From an uncultured Rhodospirillales bacterium (lineage in GTDB: Bacteria; Pseudomonadota; Alphaproteobacteria; Acetobacterales; Acetobacteraceae), in assembly GCA_903844785.1 (NCBI GenBank), contig CAIMVB010000171.1, positions 1 through 12,901 of the forward strand: a stretch of 12,901 bases of DNA. Reading direction: 5' to 3'. How positions within the stretch are numbered: position 1 is the stretch's first letter; each line of letters begins with the position of its first letter. The position numbers and the translations under genes were made by a program. The notes beneath the pieces are model-generated. The model was not told the origin of the DNA and did not search any database. It was given only the letters and a program-made list of their open reading frames with translations. Of this stretch, positions 1-6,608 are shown one piece after another.

Positions 1-1
1 C

Positions 2-190
2 AAAAAGGTGGATGCCATTCGGCAACTCCTGGCGCAGAAGAAGATGATGACGGTGGATGAACTCCGCCGCGGCATCGAAAGCATCCCGCAGGATGAATAT
101 TTCGCGCTTGGCTATTACGAACGCTGGTTGCGTTCCATCGCAGCACTCATGCTCGAAAAAGGCGTGATCCAGCAGGAGGATTTGGCATGA
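2..190 (+). CDS. Nitrile hydratase / thiocyanate hydrolase beta-type N-terminal-domain subunit (5'-truncated by window edge)
   Basis: The frame is open from the first bases of the window, so only the C-terminal ~62 residues are visible; the GTG at 8 is probably internal. The helical segment ELRRGIESIPQDEYFALGYY followed by ERWL and LMLEKGVI is typical of the N-terminal domain of nitrile hydratase beta chains, around the conserved YYERW stretch. The protein ends here with TGA and does not continue into the SH3-like half, which is encoded by the next gene. This split is the arrangement of thiocyanate hydrolase (beta subunit = N-terminal half of NHase beta) and of three-subunit nitrile hydratases. 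The stop overlaps the next ATG (ATGA), implying translational coupling. The missing 5' part lies left of the window. The family call is firm; the substrate (nitrile, thiocyanate or other) cannot be decided. Confidence 0.8.
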   Translation, partial: KKVDAIRQLLAQKKMMTVDELRRGIESIPQDEYFALGYYERWLRSIAALMLEKGVIQQEDLA

Positions 191-495
191 GCGCCGCGCC
201 CGATAGCCCTGCGCCGCGCTTTGCCGCGGGCGCGCAAGTGCGCGTGAAGGATGATTGGCCGGAAACCCGTGGCCCTTGCCATATCCGCACACCCTATTAC
301 GTGCGCGGCCGGCTTGGCCGGGTGGTGCGCCCGCTGGGGGCCTTCCCGAACCCGGAAGATTTGGCCTTCGCCCGCCCGGCACCGCGCCGGCAGCTTTACC
401 ATGTGCTGTTCGAACAACCGCCCATTTGGAATGAGGGTAAGGCCGGCGATACGGTGATGGTGGAAATCTTCGAACATTGGTTGGAGGAAGCCTGA
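187..495 (+). CDS. Nitrile hydratase beta C-terminal (SH3-like) subunit, stand-alone
   Basis: This 102-residue protein corresponds to the C-terminal SH3-like domain of nitrile hydratase beta, or to the thiocyanate hydrolase alpha subunit. Residues 32-41 read HIRTPYYVRG, the conserved H-x-R-x-P-x-Y-x-R-G motif whose arginines face the metal centre in the family. A GAFPNPEDLAF segment and a C-terminal DTVMVEIFEHWLEEA follow, matching the usual VYVDLWDDYLE-type ending. The start is supported by a strong ribosome binding site, AGGAGGA at 174-180, six bases before the ATG. It overlaps the upstream gene by 4 nt and lies 1 nt before the alpha gene, so all three should be co-translated and assemble into one enzyme. 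The domain assignment is secure; the physiological substrate is not. Confidence 0.88.
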   Translation: MSAAPDSPAPRFAAGAQVRVKDDWPETRGPCHIRTPYYVRGRLGRVVRPLGAFPNPEDLAFARPAPRRQLYHVLFEQPPIWNEGKAGDTVMVEIFEHWLEEA

Positions 496-496
496 C

Positions 497-1078
497 ATGG
501 CCGCCCCCCCTTCTGGCGCGAGCCTCGCGCTGCTCGACAAGCTGGTCGCCGCCCTTAATGCCAAGGGGCTGGTGAGTGAGGCTGAGATCACCGAACGCCA
601 AGCGATCACCGACCGCGCGAGCCCTGAGATTGGCGCACGCATGGTGGCCCGCGCCTGGACAGACCCGGATTACTACGCGCTGCTGATGCGCGATGGGAAA
701 GCGGCGGCTGAGGCGATGGGCGCTTCCATGGCTGGTGCGCCGGAATTGGGTGTATTGGAAAATACGCCAAGCCAGCATCATCTGGTGGTTTGCACGCTGT
801 GTTCCTGCTACCCGCGCGCGCTGCTGGGCTATCCGCCGGGCTGGTATAAATCTTTCGCCTATCGTTCACGCGCTGTGCGCGAACCGCGTGCCGTGCTGGC
901 GGAATGGGGCACGCAACTGGCTGATGATGTGGAAATCCGCGTGGTGGATAGCACGGCGGATTACCGCTGGATGGTGCTACCCATGCGCCCCAAGGGGACG
1001 GAAGGATGGAGCGCCGAGAAATTGGCTTCCATCATCACGCGCGATGCTTTGGTTGGGGTGGCGGTGCCAAGGGTGTGA
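497..1078 (+). CDS. Nitrile hydratase alpha / thiocyanate hydrolase gamma-type catalytic subunit, cobalt-type motif
   Basis: The 193-aa length is normal for NHase alpha chains. Residues 99-104 are CTLCSC, the claw-setting motif in which the second and third cysteines are oxidised to sulfinic and sulfenic acids and backbone amides help bind the metal. Thr in second position is typical of non-corrin cobalt enzymes (iron enzymes usually have CSLCSC). Downstream are PPGWYKSFAYRSRAVREPRA and DSTADYRWMVLP, both conserved in the family, and a typical TEGW...TRDALVGVA ending. After the claw the sequence is YPR where many NHases have a tryptophan (YPW/TPW), a small difference near the active site. GGAGG at 483-487 is a good ribosome binding site for the ATG at 497. 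It is the last gene of a beta-N / beta-C / alpha cluster. No metallochaperone/activator gene follows; the next gene is convergent. Hydration of a nitrile or hydrolysis of thiocyanate are both possible. Confidence 0.9.
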   Translation: MAAPPSGASLALLDKLVAALNAKGLVSEAEITERQAITDRASPEIGARMVARAWTDPDYYALLMRDGKAAAEAMGASMAGAPELGVLENTPSQHHLVVCTLCSCYPRALLGYPPGWYKSFAYRSRAVREPRAVLAEWGTQLADDVEIRVVDSTADYRWMVLPMRPKGTEGWSAEKLASIITRDALVGVAVPRV

Positions 1079-1091
1079 GGCTTCTGCCTCA
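1076..1091. terminator. Short palindrome shared by two convergent stop codons (possible weak bidirectional terminator)
   Basis: TGAGGC (1076-1081), loop TTCT, GCCTCA (1086-1091) form a perfect 6-bp stem. The outer ends are the TGA stop of the alpha subunit gene on the plus strand and the TGA stop of the transporter gene on the minus strand. No U-tract follows on either side, so intrinsic termination would be weak; the symmetry could also be coincidental. Confidence 0.25.
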
Positions 1092-2783
1092 ACTCAGCAA
1101 CCAAACCATTACCGTCCCACCTGAAGTCAGCAGGATATGGCCGAAGGGCACGGCGGCGGTATAGCCCAGCACCGCAATGGGGCTGCCGGATTTTTCCTGC
1201 AACGCCGCCAAAGCCGCTGTCATGGTTTGCGCCCCGGAAAGCGCGCCCAGCAGCAAAAGCGGGTTCATCCGCAGCACATAGCGGCCAATAAAAAGCCCAA
1301 CAAATTGCGGCACCAAAGTTACAAAAACCCCGGCGATCAGCAGGCCAAAGCCCACTTCGCGCACCGCTTCCAGGAATACCGGCCCGGCATGTAGCCCGAT
1401 CATGCCCACAAAGGCGGCCAGGCCAAGCGATGTCATCATGGCAATCGCGGCATCCGGAATACGCGCGAAATGTGGCCGGCGGGACCTGAGCCAGCCAATG
1501 AAAAGTCCGGCCAGCAGGGTGCCCACACTGGTGGAAAGCGCGATATGCGCGCCACCAATGTCCACACCCACCACGGTTCCGATCAGCCCACCAAGGAAAA
1601 TGGCGAGGCCGAGCGTGATGTAATCCGTCGCATCAGTGGGGCGAATGGCGGCACCCGCCAGCGCCGCCGCTGCTTCGACGTGTTTCTCCGTGCCGATAAG
1701 GGTAATGATATCGCCGCGTTCCAGCCGGGTTTCCGGGCTGATGGGCACTTCAAGCCCGCTGCGCAGGATGCGGCGCAGGAAAACGCCACGCGCTTCCGGC
1801 ATTTTGCCAAGTTCCGTGATGCTGCGCCCCGCCACATCCTTGCGGGAGACATAAACATCCAGCGATAGCGCTGCGATATCCAGTAATTCCTTGTCTTCAA
1901 CTTCCCGCGCTTCGGCGCCCAGAAATTCAATCAGCACATCACGTCGCGCTTCAAGCGCGATCACATCCCGTGCCTGCAGCACCAAATCAGGGCGTGGTTC
2001 CATCAGCGCATCGCCGCGCCGTATCCGCTGGATGAATATGCGCTGTCCCGGTGCCAAGGCTTCCGCTTGTGCCACGGTTTTTCCAGCCAAGCCTGCGTTG
2101 TCTTCAATGGCATAGGCGCGGATTTCTACTGGCCGCCAGGCAGAGGCAATGCCGGCGCGTTGGCGCGTGATACCATATTTTTCTTCAAGCTTGCGGGCTT
2201 CTTCGGCCACATCAATGCGCAGCAGCGCAGGGCCGACAAGCGTAGTCATCAAAATCACCCCAAGCGCGCCGAACAAATAGCAAAGCGCATCAGCAACGGC
2301 GATATGGCTGATCATCTGGTCGCGCTGTTCCTTCGGGATGGGCAGCGCGCGAATGGCTTCGGCCGCTGTGCCAATGGCCGGTGATTCTGTGGTGGCGCCG
2401 GAAAAAAGCCCGGCGGCGAAGCCCGCATCCAGCCCCAGAACCCGCGCGGCAATCACCGCAGTTGCGATGGCGGTCAAGGGCACAAGGATGCCAATGGCGA
2501 TGCCGGGCAAACCATCGCCTTTCACAGCGCTTAGGAATTTCGGGCCAACCGAATAACCAATGCCGAACAAGAACAGCAGAAACAGGATGGAGCGTGCAAC
2601 CTCTGACACCGGCACTTCGGCGAATTGGCCAATCAGCAAGCCAGCAAATAGGGCGCCGGTCACCGGCCCAAGGCCAAAGCCGCGAAATTTGAATTGCCCG
2701 ATGAAAAATCCAAGGCCGAGCACCAGAAAGACTGAGAGATCGGGATGAGCTTCCAGGAAGTGAACAAAATCCGCGATGGCCAT
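1089..2783 (-). CDS. YidE/YbjL-family putative transporter (aspartate-alanine exchanger type) with two TrkA-C domains
   Basis: This 564-aa inner-membrane protein has the standard layout of the AAEx family. There is an N-terminal hydrophobic block (about residues 15-190), two consecutive cytosolic RCK/TrkA-C domains (about 218-288 and 306-378) and a C-terminal hydrophobic block (about 388-564). The two membrane halves each carry the duplicated family motif: GLFSGATTESPAIGTA near 125-140 and GALSGAQTMTAALAAL near 513-528, consistent with inverted-repeat architecture. Characterised relatives exchange dicarboxylates or amino acids such as aspartate, alanine or succinate; the TrkA-C domains suggest control by a bound ligand. 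Substrate is unknown here. The ATG at 2781-2783 gives the full first helix; the preceding Shine-Dalgarno is poor. The gene converges on the nitrile hydratase cluster with a 10-nt gap and lies downstream of rsmI on the same strand with a 76-nt gap that could hold its own promoter. Confidence 0.87.
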   Translation of the reverse strand: MAIADFVHFLEAHPDLSVFLVLGLGFFIGQFKFRGFGLGPVTGALFAGLLIGQFAEVPVSEVARSILFLLFLFGIGYSVGPKFLSAVKGDGLPGIAIGILVPLTAIATAVIAARVLGLDAGFAAGLFSGATTESPAIGTAAEAIRALPIPKEQRDQMISHIAVADALCYLFGALGVILMTTLVGPALLRIDVAEEARKLEEKYGITRQRAGIASAWRPVEIRAYAIEDNAGLAGKTVAQAEALAPGQRIFIQRIRRGDALMEPRPDLVLQARDVIALEARRDVLIEFLGAEAREVEDKELLDIAALSLDVYVSRKDVAGRSITELGKMPEARGVFLRRILRSGLEVPISPETRLERGDIITLIGTEKHVEAAAALAGAAIRPTDATDYITLGLAIFLGGLIGTVVGVDIGGAHIALSTSVGTLLAGLFIGWLRSRRPHFARIPDAAIAMMTSLGLAAFVGMIGLHAGPVFLEAVREVGFGLLIAGVFVTLVPQFVGLFIGRYVLRMNPLLLLGALSGAQTMTAALAALQEKSGSPIAVLGYTAAVPFGHILLTSGGTVMVWLLS

Positions 2784-2859
2784 GTGCCCGTTTCCGCTTC
2801 AAGGCAGTGAAGCGCGAACTTGAACTATGGGGATGCCCTTGCCAAGTGATTGCGAATTG

Positions 2860-3780
2860 TTATTTATTTGGTGGCGTATTCATCAGGCCAAGGGCTTCGC
2901 GATAGACATCGCGGCGCTTGCGCCCCGTGGCCTTGGCAACCGCCTCAGCGGCATCCTTCACTGAAAGCCCGCCCGCCAAGGCAGTGCGAAGCTGCGCGGT
3001 TACTTCTGCATCCCCCACCACTTCCTCGGCGGCCGCTGGGCCGACCACGATGCAAATCTCGCCCCTGGCTCCGGCGCTGGCGTAATGGGCGGCAAGCAGG
3101 CCAAGGCTATCCCGCCGCACTTCTTCAAACCGCTTGGTCATTTCCCGCGCCACGGCGGCGGGGCGGTCTGGGCCGAAGGCCGCGGCCATGTCTTCCAGGC
3201 TTTTCGCCAGGCGGTGCGGTGCCTCATAAAAGATCATGCTCGCGGCAAGCCCCGCCTGTTCCAGCGCACGGAGCCTTGCCAGTGCCACTTGCCGGGCACC
3301 CTGGCGGGGCGGCAAGAAACCCTCAAACAGGAAAGGCTGGGGCGGGAGCCCTGAGAGGATCAGCGCCATCACCGCGGCATTGGGCCCGGGAATGGCCGAA
3401 ATGGGCAGCCCTGCCGCGATGGCGGCGCGCACCAGGCGAAAGCCCGGATCACTCACCAGCGGGGTACCCGCATCGGACACCAAGGCCAGGCTTTGACCCC
3501 GGGCAAGCATTTCCATTATCTGGGGCAGTTGCGTCGCTTCATTGTGATCATGCAGGGGAATAAGACGCGCCTGAACACCCAGGCGCGTGAGCATTGCGCC
3601 GGTAGTTCTGCTATCCTCGCAAAGCACCGCGTCGGCGGCCTTCAGGGTAGCCAGGGCGCGGGGCGGAAGATCCCCCATATTGCCGATGGGGGTCGCAACC
3701 AGTGTCAGACCCGGCCCAAAAACGGGCGCAGCCGAAGGATGGACCGACCGTGCCTCGTTTTGCGTTTCGCTTGCCGCCAC
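2860..3780 (-). CDS. rsmI: 16S rRNA (cytidine(1402)-2'-O)-methyltransferase RsmI
   Basis: RsmI uses SAM to 2'-O-methylate C1402 in the decoding centre of 16S rRNA. The diagnostic N-terminal LTLVATPIGNMGDLPPRAL is present, followed by VLCEDSRTTGAMLTRLGV, LVSDAGTPLVSDPGFRLV, ISAIPGPNAAVMALILSGLP and FYEAPHRLAKSL, i.e. the complete tetrapyrrole-methylase-fold (SirC-like) sequence. The C-terminal tail (LSVKDAAEAVAKATGRKRRDVY) is the small helical domain of full-length RsmI. Two GTG starts are possible, at 3780 (306 aa) and 3801 (313 aa). I prefer 3780 because an AAAAAGG lies about nine bases upstream on the minus strand, whereas 3801 has no good ribosome binding site. No usual start codon lies closer to the conserved core, so the 5' end must overlap the divergent lipoprotein gene. 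The head-to-head rsmI/lpoA pairing is also seen in E. coli (yraL/yraM). Confidence 0.93.
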   Translation of the reverse strand: MAASETQNEARSVHPSAAPVFGPGLTLVATPIGNMGDLPPRALATLKAADAVLCEDSRTTGAMLTRLGVQARLIPLHDHNEATQLPQIMEMLARGQSLALVSDAGTPLVSDPGFRLVRAAIAAGLPISAIPGPNAAVMALILSGLPPQPFLFEGFLPPRQGARQVALARLRALEQAGLAASMIFYEAPHRLAKSLEDMAAAFGPDRPAAVAREMTKRFEEVRRDSLGLLAAHYASAGARGEICIVVGPAAAEEVVGDAEVTAQLRTALAGGLSVKDAAEAVAKATGRKRRDVYREALGLMNTPPNK

Positions 3781-4901
3781 GTCTTTGCGCCTTTTTCTCA
3801 CTCATCTTGCTTGTCGCTCTCAGCGCCTGTGCTCCGCAAGCCCCCCATGTTTCGGCCGGCCCGCCGCGCGCCGTGCCCGTTGATACGCAGCGCAACCGGG
3901 TAGCGCTTTTGCTGCCGCTTTCGGGGCCACAAGCGCCGCTTGGCCAAGCGCTGCAGCAGGCGGCCGAATTGGCGCTGTTCGAAACCAACGACCCGCGGGT
4001 TGAATTCCTGCCCATCGATACTGCCGGTAACGCCACGAATGCAGGTGATGCCGCACGGCGGGCTGTGAGCCTTGGTGCGGTTAGCATGGTTGGTCCGCTG
4101 ACCTCGGCGGAAACTGCGGCCATGACCTATATCGCCAATGCGGCCCGCGTGCCGGTTTTGGCCCTGACCAATGATGGCAGCCTGGCCGGGCCAGGCGTTT
4201 GGACGCTTGGGATTACGCCTGTACAACAAATGCGCCGCGTGATGGGGGCGGCGATGTCCACCGGTGCGCGGCAATTCGGGCTTGTTGCGCCGGATGATGC
4301 CTTTGGACGTGCGATGGCGGCGGCGATGCGGGCCACCGCTGCGGATTTCAATCTGCCAAGCCCTGCCATCGTATTGTATAATCAACAAGCCGGGGCAGCG
4401 GGGCCGGTTGCTGAATTGGCGCGGCGGACAAATCAGGCGATGGAAGCGGTGGTAATTGGCGCGACTGGTTTTCGCGCGCGTGAATTGGCGGCAGCATTGA
4501 AGGCCGCCGCGCTGGAGAACCCGCGCCCCATTCTGCTTGGTCATGCGCTTTGGGCGGCCGATGCGGGGCTTGCCAATGAACCCGCCTTGCATGGCGCGCT
4601 TTACCCGGCACCTGATGAAAGGGCGCGCAGAGACTTTGACGTGCAGTATCAGCAGGCTTTCGGCCAAACTGCGCCGCGCGTGGCTGGGATAGCCCGTGAT
4701 GCGGCACTCATTGCGGCGGGCGTGGCCCGATCACCGGCCGGCACAACACCGGATGCCATGCCGCTGATAAGTGGCGTTGATGGCCCGCTGAAGCTTGGCC
4801 CCGCAGGCGCGGTGGAGCGCGGCTTGGCGCTTTACCGCGTGGGGGCGAATGGTGAGGCGATCCTGGTTGAAGGGCCGACGCCGCCCGGCATAGGTTTCTG
4901 A
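3750..4901 (+). CDS. Penicillin-binding-protein activator, LpoA-like lipoprotein with periplasmic-binding fold
   Basis: This 383-aa lipoprotein has a signal peptide and lipobox LSAC with the lipidated cysteine at residue 27, preceded by the hydrophobic run FFSLILLVAL. The mature part begins with a Pro/Ala linker and then RVALLLPLSGPQAPLGQAL, the start of a Leu/Ile/Val-binding (Peripla_BP_6) fold like the C-terminal domain of LpoA. Further family-like segments are VSMVGPLTSAETAA, VPVLALTNDG and FGLVAPDDAFGRAMA. LpoA acts from the outer membrane to stimulate PBP1a; this shorter form lacks the enterobacterial TPR N-terminal domain, as is common in alphaproteobacteria. The GTG at 3750 is chosen because GAAGGA (3734-3739) sits ten bases upstream; an upstream in-frame GTG at 3702 would add 16 hydrophilic residues before the signal peptide. 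Its 5' end overlaps divergent rsmI. The yraN gene that follows lpoA in many genomes is absent here. Confidence 0.83.
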   Translation: MPRFAFRLPPRLCAFFSLILLVALSACAPQAPHVSAGPPRAVPVDTQRNRVALLLPLSGPQAPLGQALQQAAELALFETNDPRVEFLPIDTAGNATNAGDAARRAVSLGAVSMVGPLTSAETAAMTYIANAARVPVLALTNDGSLAGPGVWTLGITPVQQMRRVMGAAMSTGARQFGLVAPDDAFGRAMAAAMRATAADFNLPSPAIVLYNQQAGAAGPVAELARRTNQAMEAVVIGATGFRARELAAALKAAALENPRPILLGHALWAADAGLANEPALHGALYPAPDERARRDFDVQYQQAFGQTAPRVAGIARDAALIAAGVARSPAGTTPDAMPLISGVDGPLKLGPAGAVERGLALYRVGANGEAILVEGPTPPGIGF

Positions 4902-4915
4902 ATGCGCAAGGGGCG

Positions 4916-4942
4916 TTGCTTCGATTGCTTCGATTGCTTCGG
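4916..4942. repeat. Triple 9-nt tandem repeat (TTGCTTCGA)
   Basis: Three head-to-tail copies at 4916-4924, 4925-4933 and 4934-4942; the third ends in G instead of A. They occupy about half of the 58-nt gap between the lpoA-like stop and the histidine kinase start, 17 nt before the ATG. The unit length is a multiple of three, and in the kinase frame it reads Ser-Ile-Ala repeats, but no upstream in-frame start was found, so it is treated as untranslated. Confidence 0.85.
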
Positions 4943-4959
4943 TAGCAAGAAAGGCGCCC

Positions 4960-6330
4960 ATGCGTAATTGGATGCGTTTTGCGATTGGTATCGCCATTGT
5001 GCCATCTTTGGCGATTGGCCTGTTGATGCTTACCCGTGAACTGCGCGTGGCGCCGGGCTTGGCGGCAATTGCCGCGACCATTTGCGTGAGCTTATTTCTG
5101 GCTTGGGGTTGGCACGCAAGGCTGACGCAGATTGCCGAGGCAGTGCAGGAAGCTTTGGGCCAAGCAGCCCCGGAACCTCAGGATCATTCGCCCGCGCCGG
5201 CCTCTTTGGAAGCTGAGGCCTTGGCCTTTGGCATTCGCCGTGTGACCCGCAGCATGGCTGAGCAACGGCTGATGCTTGATAGCCTGCGCCGTGCCGATGC
5301 TGCCATTCTGGAAAACCTCCCGGCGCCGGTATTACTGCTTTCCAGTGACCGCACGGTGCTGCGGGCCAATTCTGCCGCGCGCGATATGCTGGGGCCAGAT
5401 TCAGGCGGGCAGGGGCCTGATGTTGCGGCGCTGCTGCGCCACCCTGTGCTTGGCGCCGCCATGGATGAAGTGCTTGTAGAAGGCGGTTCTGTCACCACGG
5501 AATTGCATCTGCCCGTGCCTGTCCCACGCGAAGTGTCTGCCCGTGTGGTATTGCTTGATCCCCCGCTGGGCGATGGCGGAAGTTTGCTGGTTTTGTTGAT
5601 TGATCGCAGCCGTGAAGCTGCCATCGAAAGGACGCGCGCGGATTTCGTGGCCAATGCCAGCCATGAATTGCGCACACCATTGGCAAGCCTGCTTGGTTTC
5701 ATTGAAACCCTGCGCGGCCCCGCCGCTGATGACCCCGCCGCACAGCAGCGTTTCCTCGGCATCATGGCCGAACAAGGCGCCAGAATGCGCCGGCTGATTG
5801 ACGATCTTTTGAGCCTTTCGCGTATTGAAATGGAAGAACATCAGCCACCCACCGGGGAAGCGCCACTCGGCATGATCATCAGCGCTGAGGCCGAGGCGCT
5901 GCACCCGCTGATCGCGCAGCGAAATATGGCTTTGGCATTTGATCTAGAACCAGAAATCATAGCAGCCCCGGCCAATGCTGATCAGCTTGCCCAGGTTATT
6001 CGCAATCTGCTTGGCAACGCCGTCAATCATGGGCGGCAGGGGGGACAGATTACGGTGACGCTTCGCATCGCCCCTGGCGAAGCGCCTGGCTTTCGTTCGG
6101 GTGCTATTTTGAGCGTTGCTGATAACGGCCCTGGTATAGCCAAGCATCATTTGCCGCGTCTGACTGAACGCTTCTATCGGGTGGATCAGGCGCGATCACG
6201 ACAAAGCGGTGGGTCTGGGCTTGGGCTTGCCATTGCGCGGCATATTGTCATTCGCCACCGAGGCAGGCTTTCGATTGAAAGCACCGAAGGGGTGGGGACC
6301 AAGGTCAGTGTCTGGCTGCCAACGGGCTAG
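4960..6330 (+). CDS. PhoR-type membrane sensor histidine kinase
   Basis: The 456-aa protein has two N-terminal membrane segments (about residues 7-24 and 32-50) with almost no periplasmic loop, as in PhoR. A linker follows and then a PAS-like region (about 112-215, ILENLPAPVLLLSSDRTVL). The HisKA domain has the H-box NASHELRTPLASL with phospho-acceptor His235. The HATPase domain shows the N-box IRNLLGNAVNHG (Asn353), the G1 box VADNGPGI (Asp388), the F-box ERFYRVD and the G2 box GGSGLGLAIARHIV, all intact, so it should be an active kinase. AAGAAAGG at 4947-4954, five bases before the ATG, supports the start. It is probably cotranscribed with the lpoA-like gene or driven from the repeat-containing gap. 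No response regulator and no pst/phoU genes lie nearby, so the PhoR label is by architecture only; an envelope-sensing role is equally possible. Confidence 0.9.
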   Translation: MRNWMRFAIGIAIVPSLAIGLLMLTRELRVAPGLAAIAATICVSLFLAWGWHARLTQIAEAVQEALGQAAPEPQDHSPAPASLEAEALAFGIRRVTRSMAEQRLMLDSLRRADAAILENLPAPVLLLSSDRTVLRANSAARDMLGPDSGGQGPDVAALLRHPVLGAAMDEVLVEGGSVTTELHLPVPVPREVSARVVLLDPPLGDGGSLLVLLIDRSREAAIERTRADFVANASHELRTPLASLLGFIETLRGPAADDPAAQQRFLGIMAEQGARMRRLIDDLLSLSRIEMEEHQPPTGEAPLGMIISAEAEALHPLIAQRNMALAFDLEPEIIAAPANADQLAQVIRNLLGNAVNHGRQGGQITVTLRIAPGEAPGFRSGAILSVADNGPGIAKHHLPRLTERFYRVDQARSRQSGGSGLGLAIARHIVIRHRGRLSIESTEGVGTKVSVWLPTG

Positions 6331-6404
6331 CCTGCTGGCGTAGGCTGGTCCATGATCCTGACGTAATAACAACGCTATAAAGAAAGCCCAGAAGCGCCGC
6401 TGAG

Positions 6405-6608
6405 GTGCTGATTTTCGAGAATTTCTCTATGGGGCCTAATTTCATCGGCGAAGAACCCGGCGAGCGGCACTTCACCTCTGGCGCGGCGTTCCGTATTGCG
6501 CATGAAAAAGCTTTCCGTACCATGGGCTGGAAGCCGGAAGTTGGTATGGAAGAAGGGCTTCGCCGCCTGACCGCCTGGAGAGAAAGCAATGAAGGGAAAA
6601 CGTCATGA
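6405..6608 (+). pseudogene. Short frame resembling the C-terminal tail of an NDP-sugar epimerase/dehydratase (orphan remnant or small ORF)
   Basis: A 67-codon frame (GTG at 6405; a later ATG at 6429 would give 59 codons). Its C-terminal half, MGWKPEVGMEEGLRRLTAWR, matches the pattern LGW-x-P-x-hydrophobic-S-LEEGLRRT-x-x-W that closes extended short-chain dehydrogenase/epimerases of the GalE/RmlB type. The preceding GEEPGERHFTSG could correspond to the strand before it. The Rossmann domain, the TGxxGxxG motif and the YxxxK catalytic pair are all missing, and the frame is closed by a stop at 6378-6380, so this would be a 3' remnant rather than a working enzyme. No convincing ribosome binding site precedes either start. 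It overlaps the next ATG by 4 nt (ATGA). Alternatively it is a small unknown protein translationally coupled to the binding-protein gene. Confidence 0.45.

Noticed and set aside
115..642. 175-codon minus-strand frame opposite the nitrile hydratase genes
   Set aside because: It is antisense to three well-supported plus-strand genes and its Ser/Arg/Ala-rich sequence shows no recognisable domain; such frames are common in GC-rich DNA.
2850..3563. 237-codon plus-strand frame opposite rsmI
   Set aside because: Pro/Arg/Gly-rich translation typical of the antisense of a GC-rich gene; rsmI on the other strand has unmistakable conserved motifs over the whole length.
3702..3749. Upstream GTG start extending the lpoA-like protein by 16 residues
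   Set aside because: The extension is hydrophilic and would push the signal peptide inward, and GTG 3750 has a proper Shine-Dalgarno sequence.
3798..4667. 289-codon minus-strand frame opposite the lpoA-like gene
   Set aside because: No domain is recognisable and the composition is Arg/His/Gly-rich; the plus strand encodes a lipoprotein with a clear lipobox and binding-protein fold.
6353..6381. Possible promoter with TATAAA at 6376-6381 before the epimerase-like fragment
   Set aside because: The -10 is good but no acceptable -35 hexamer occurs at 16-18 nt spacing, so it is not listed as a feature.
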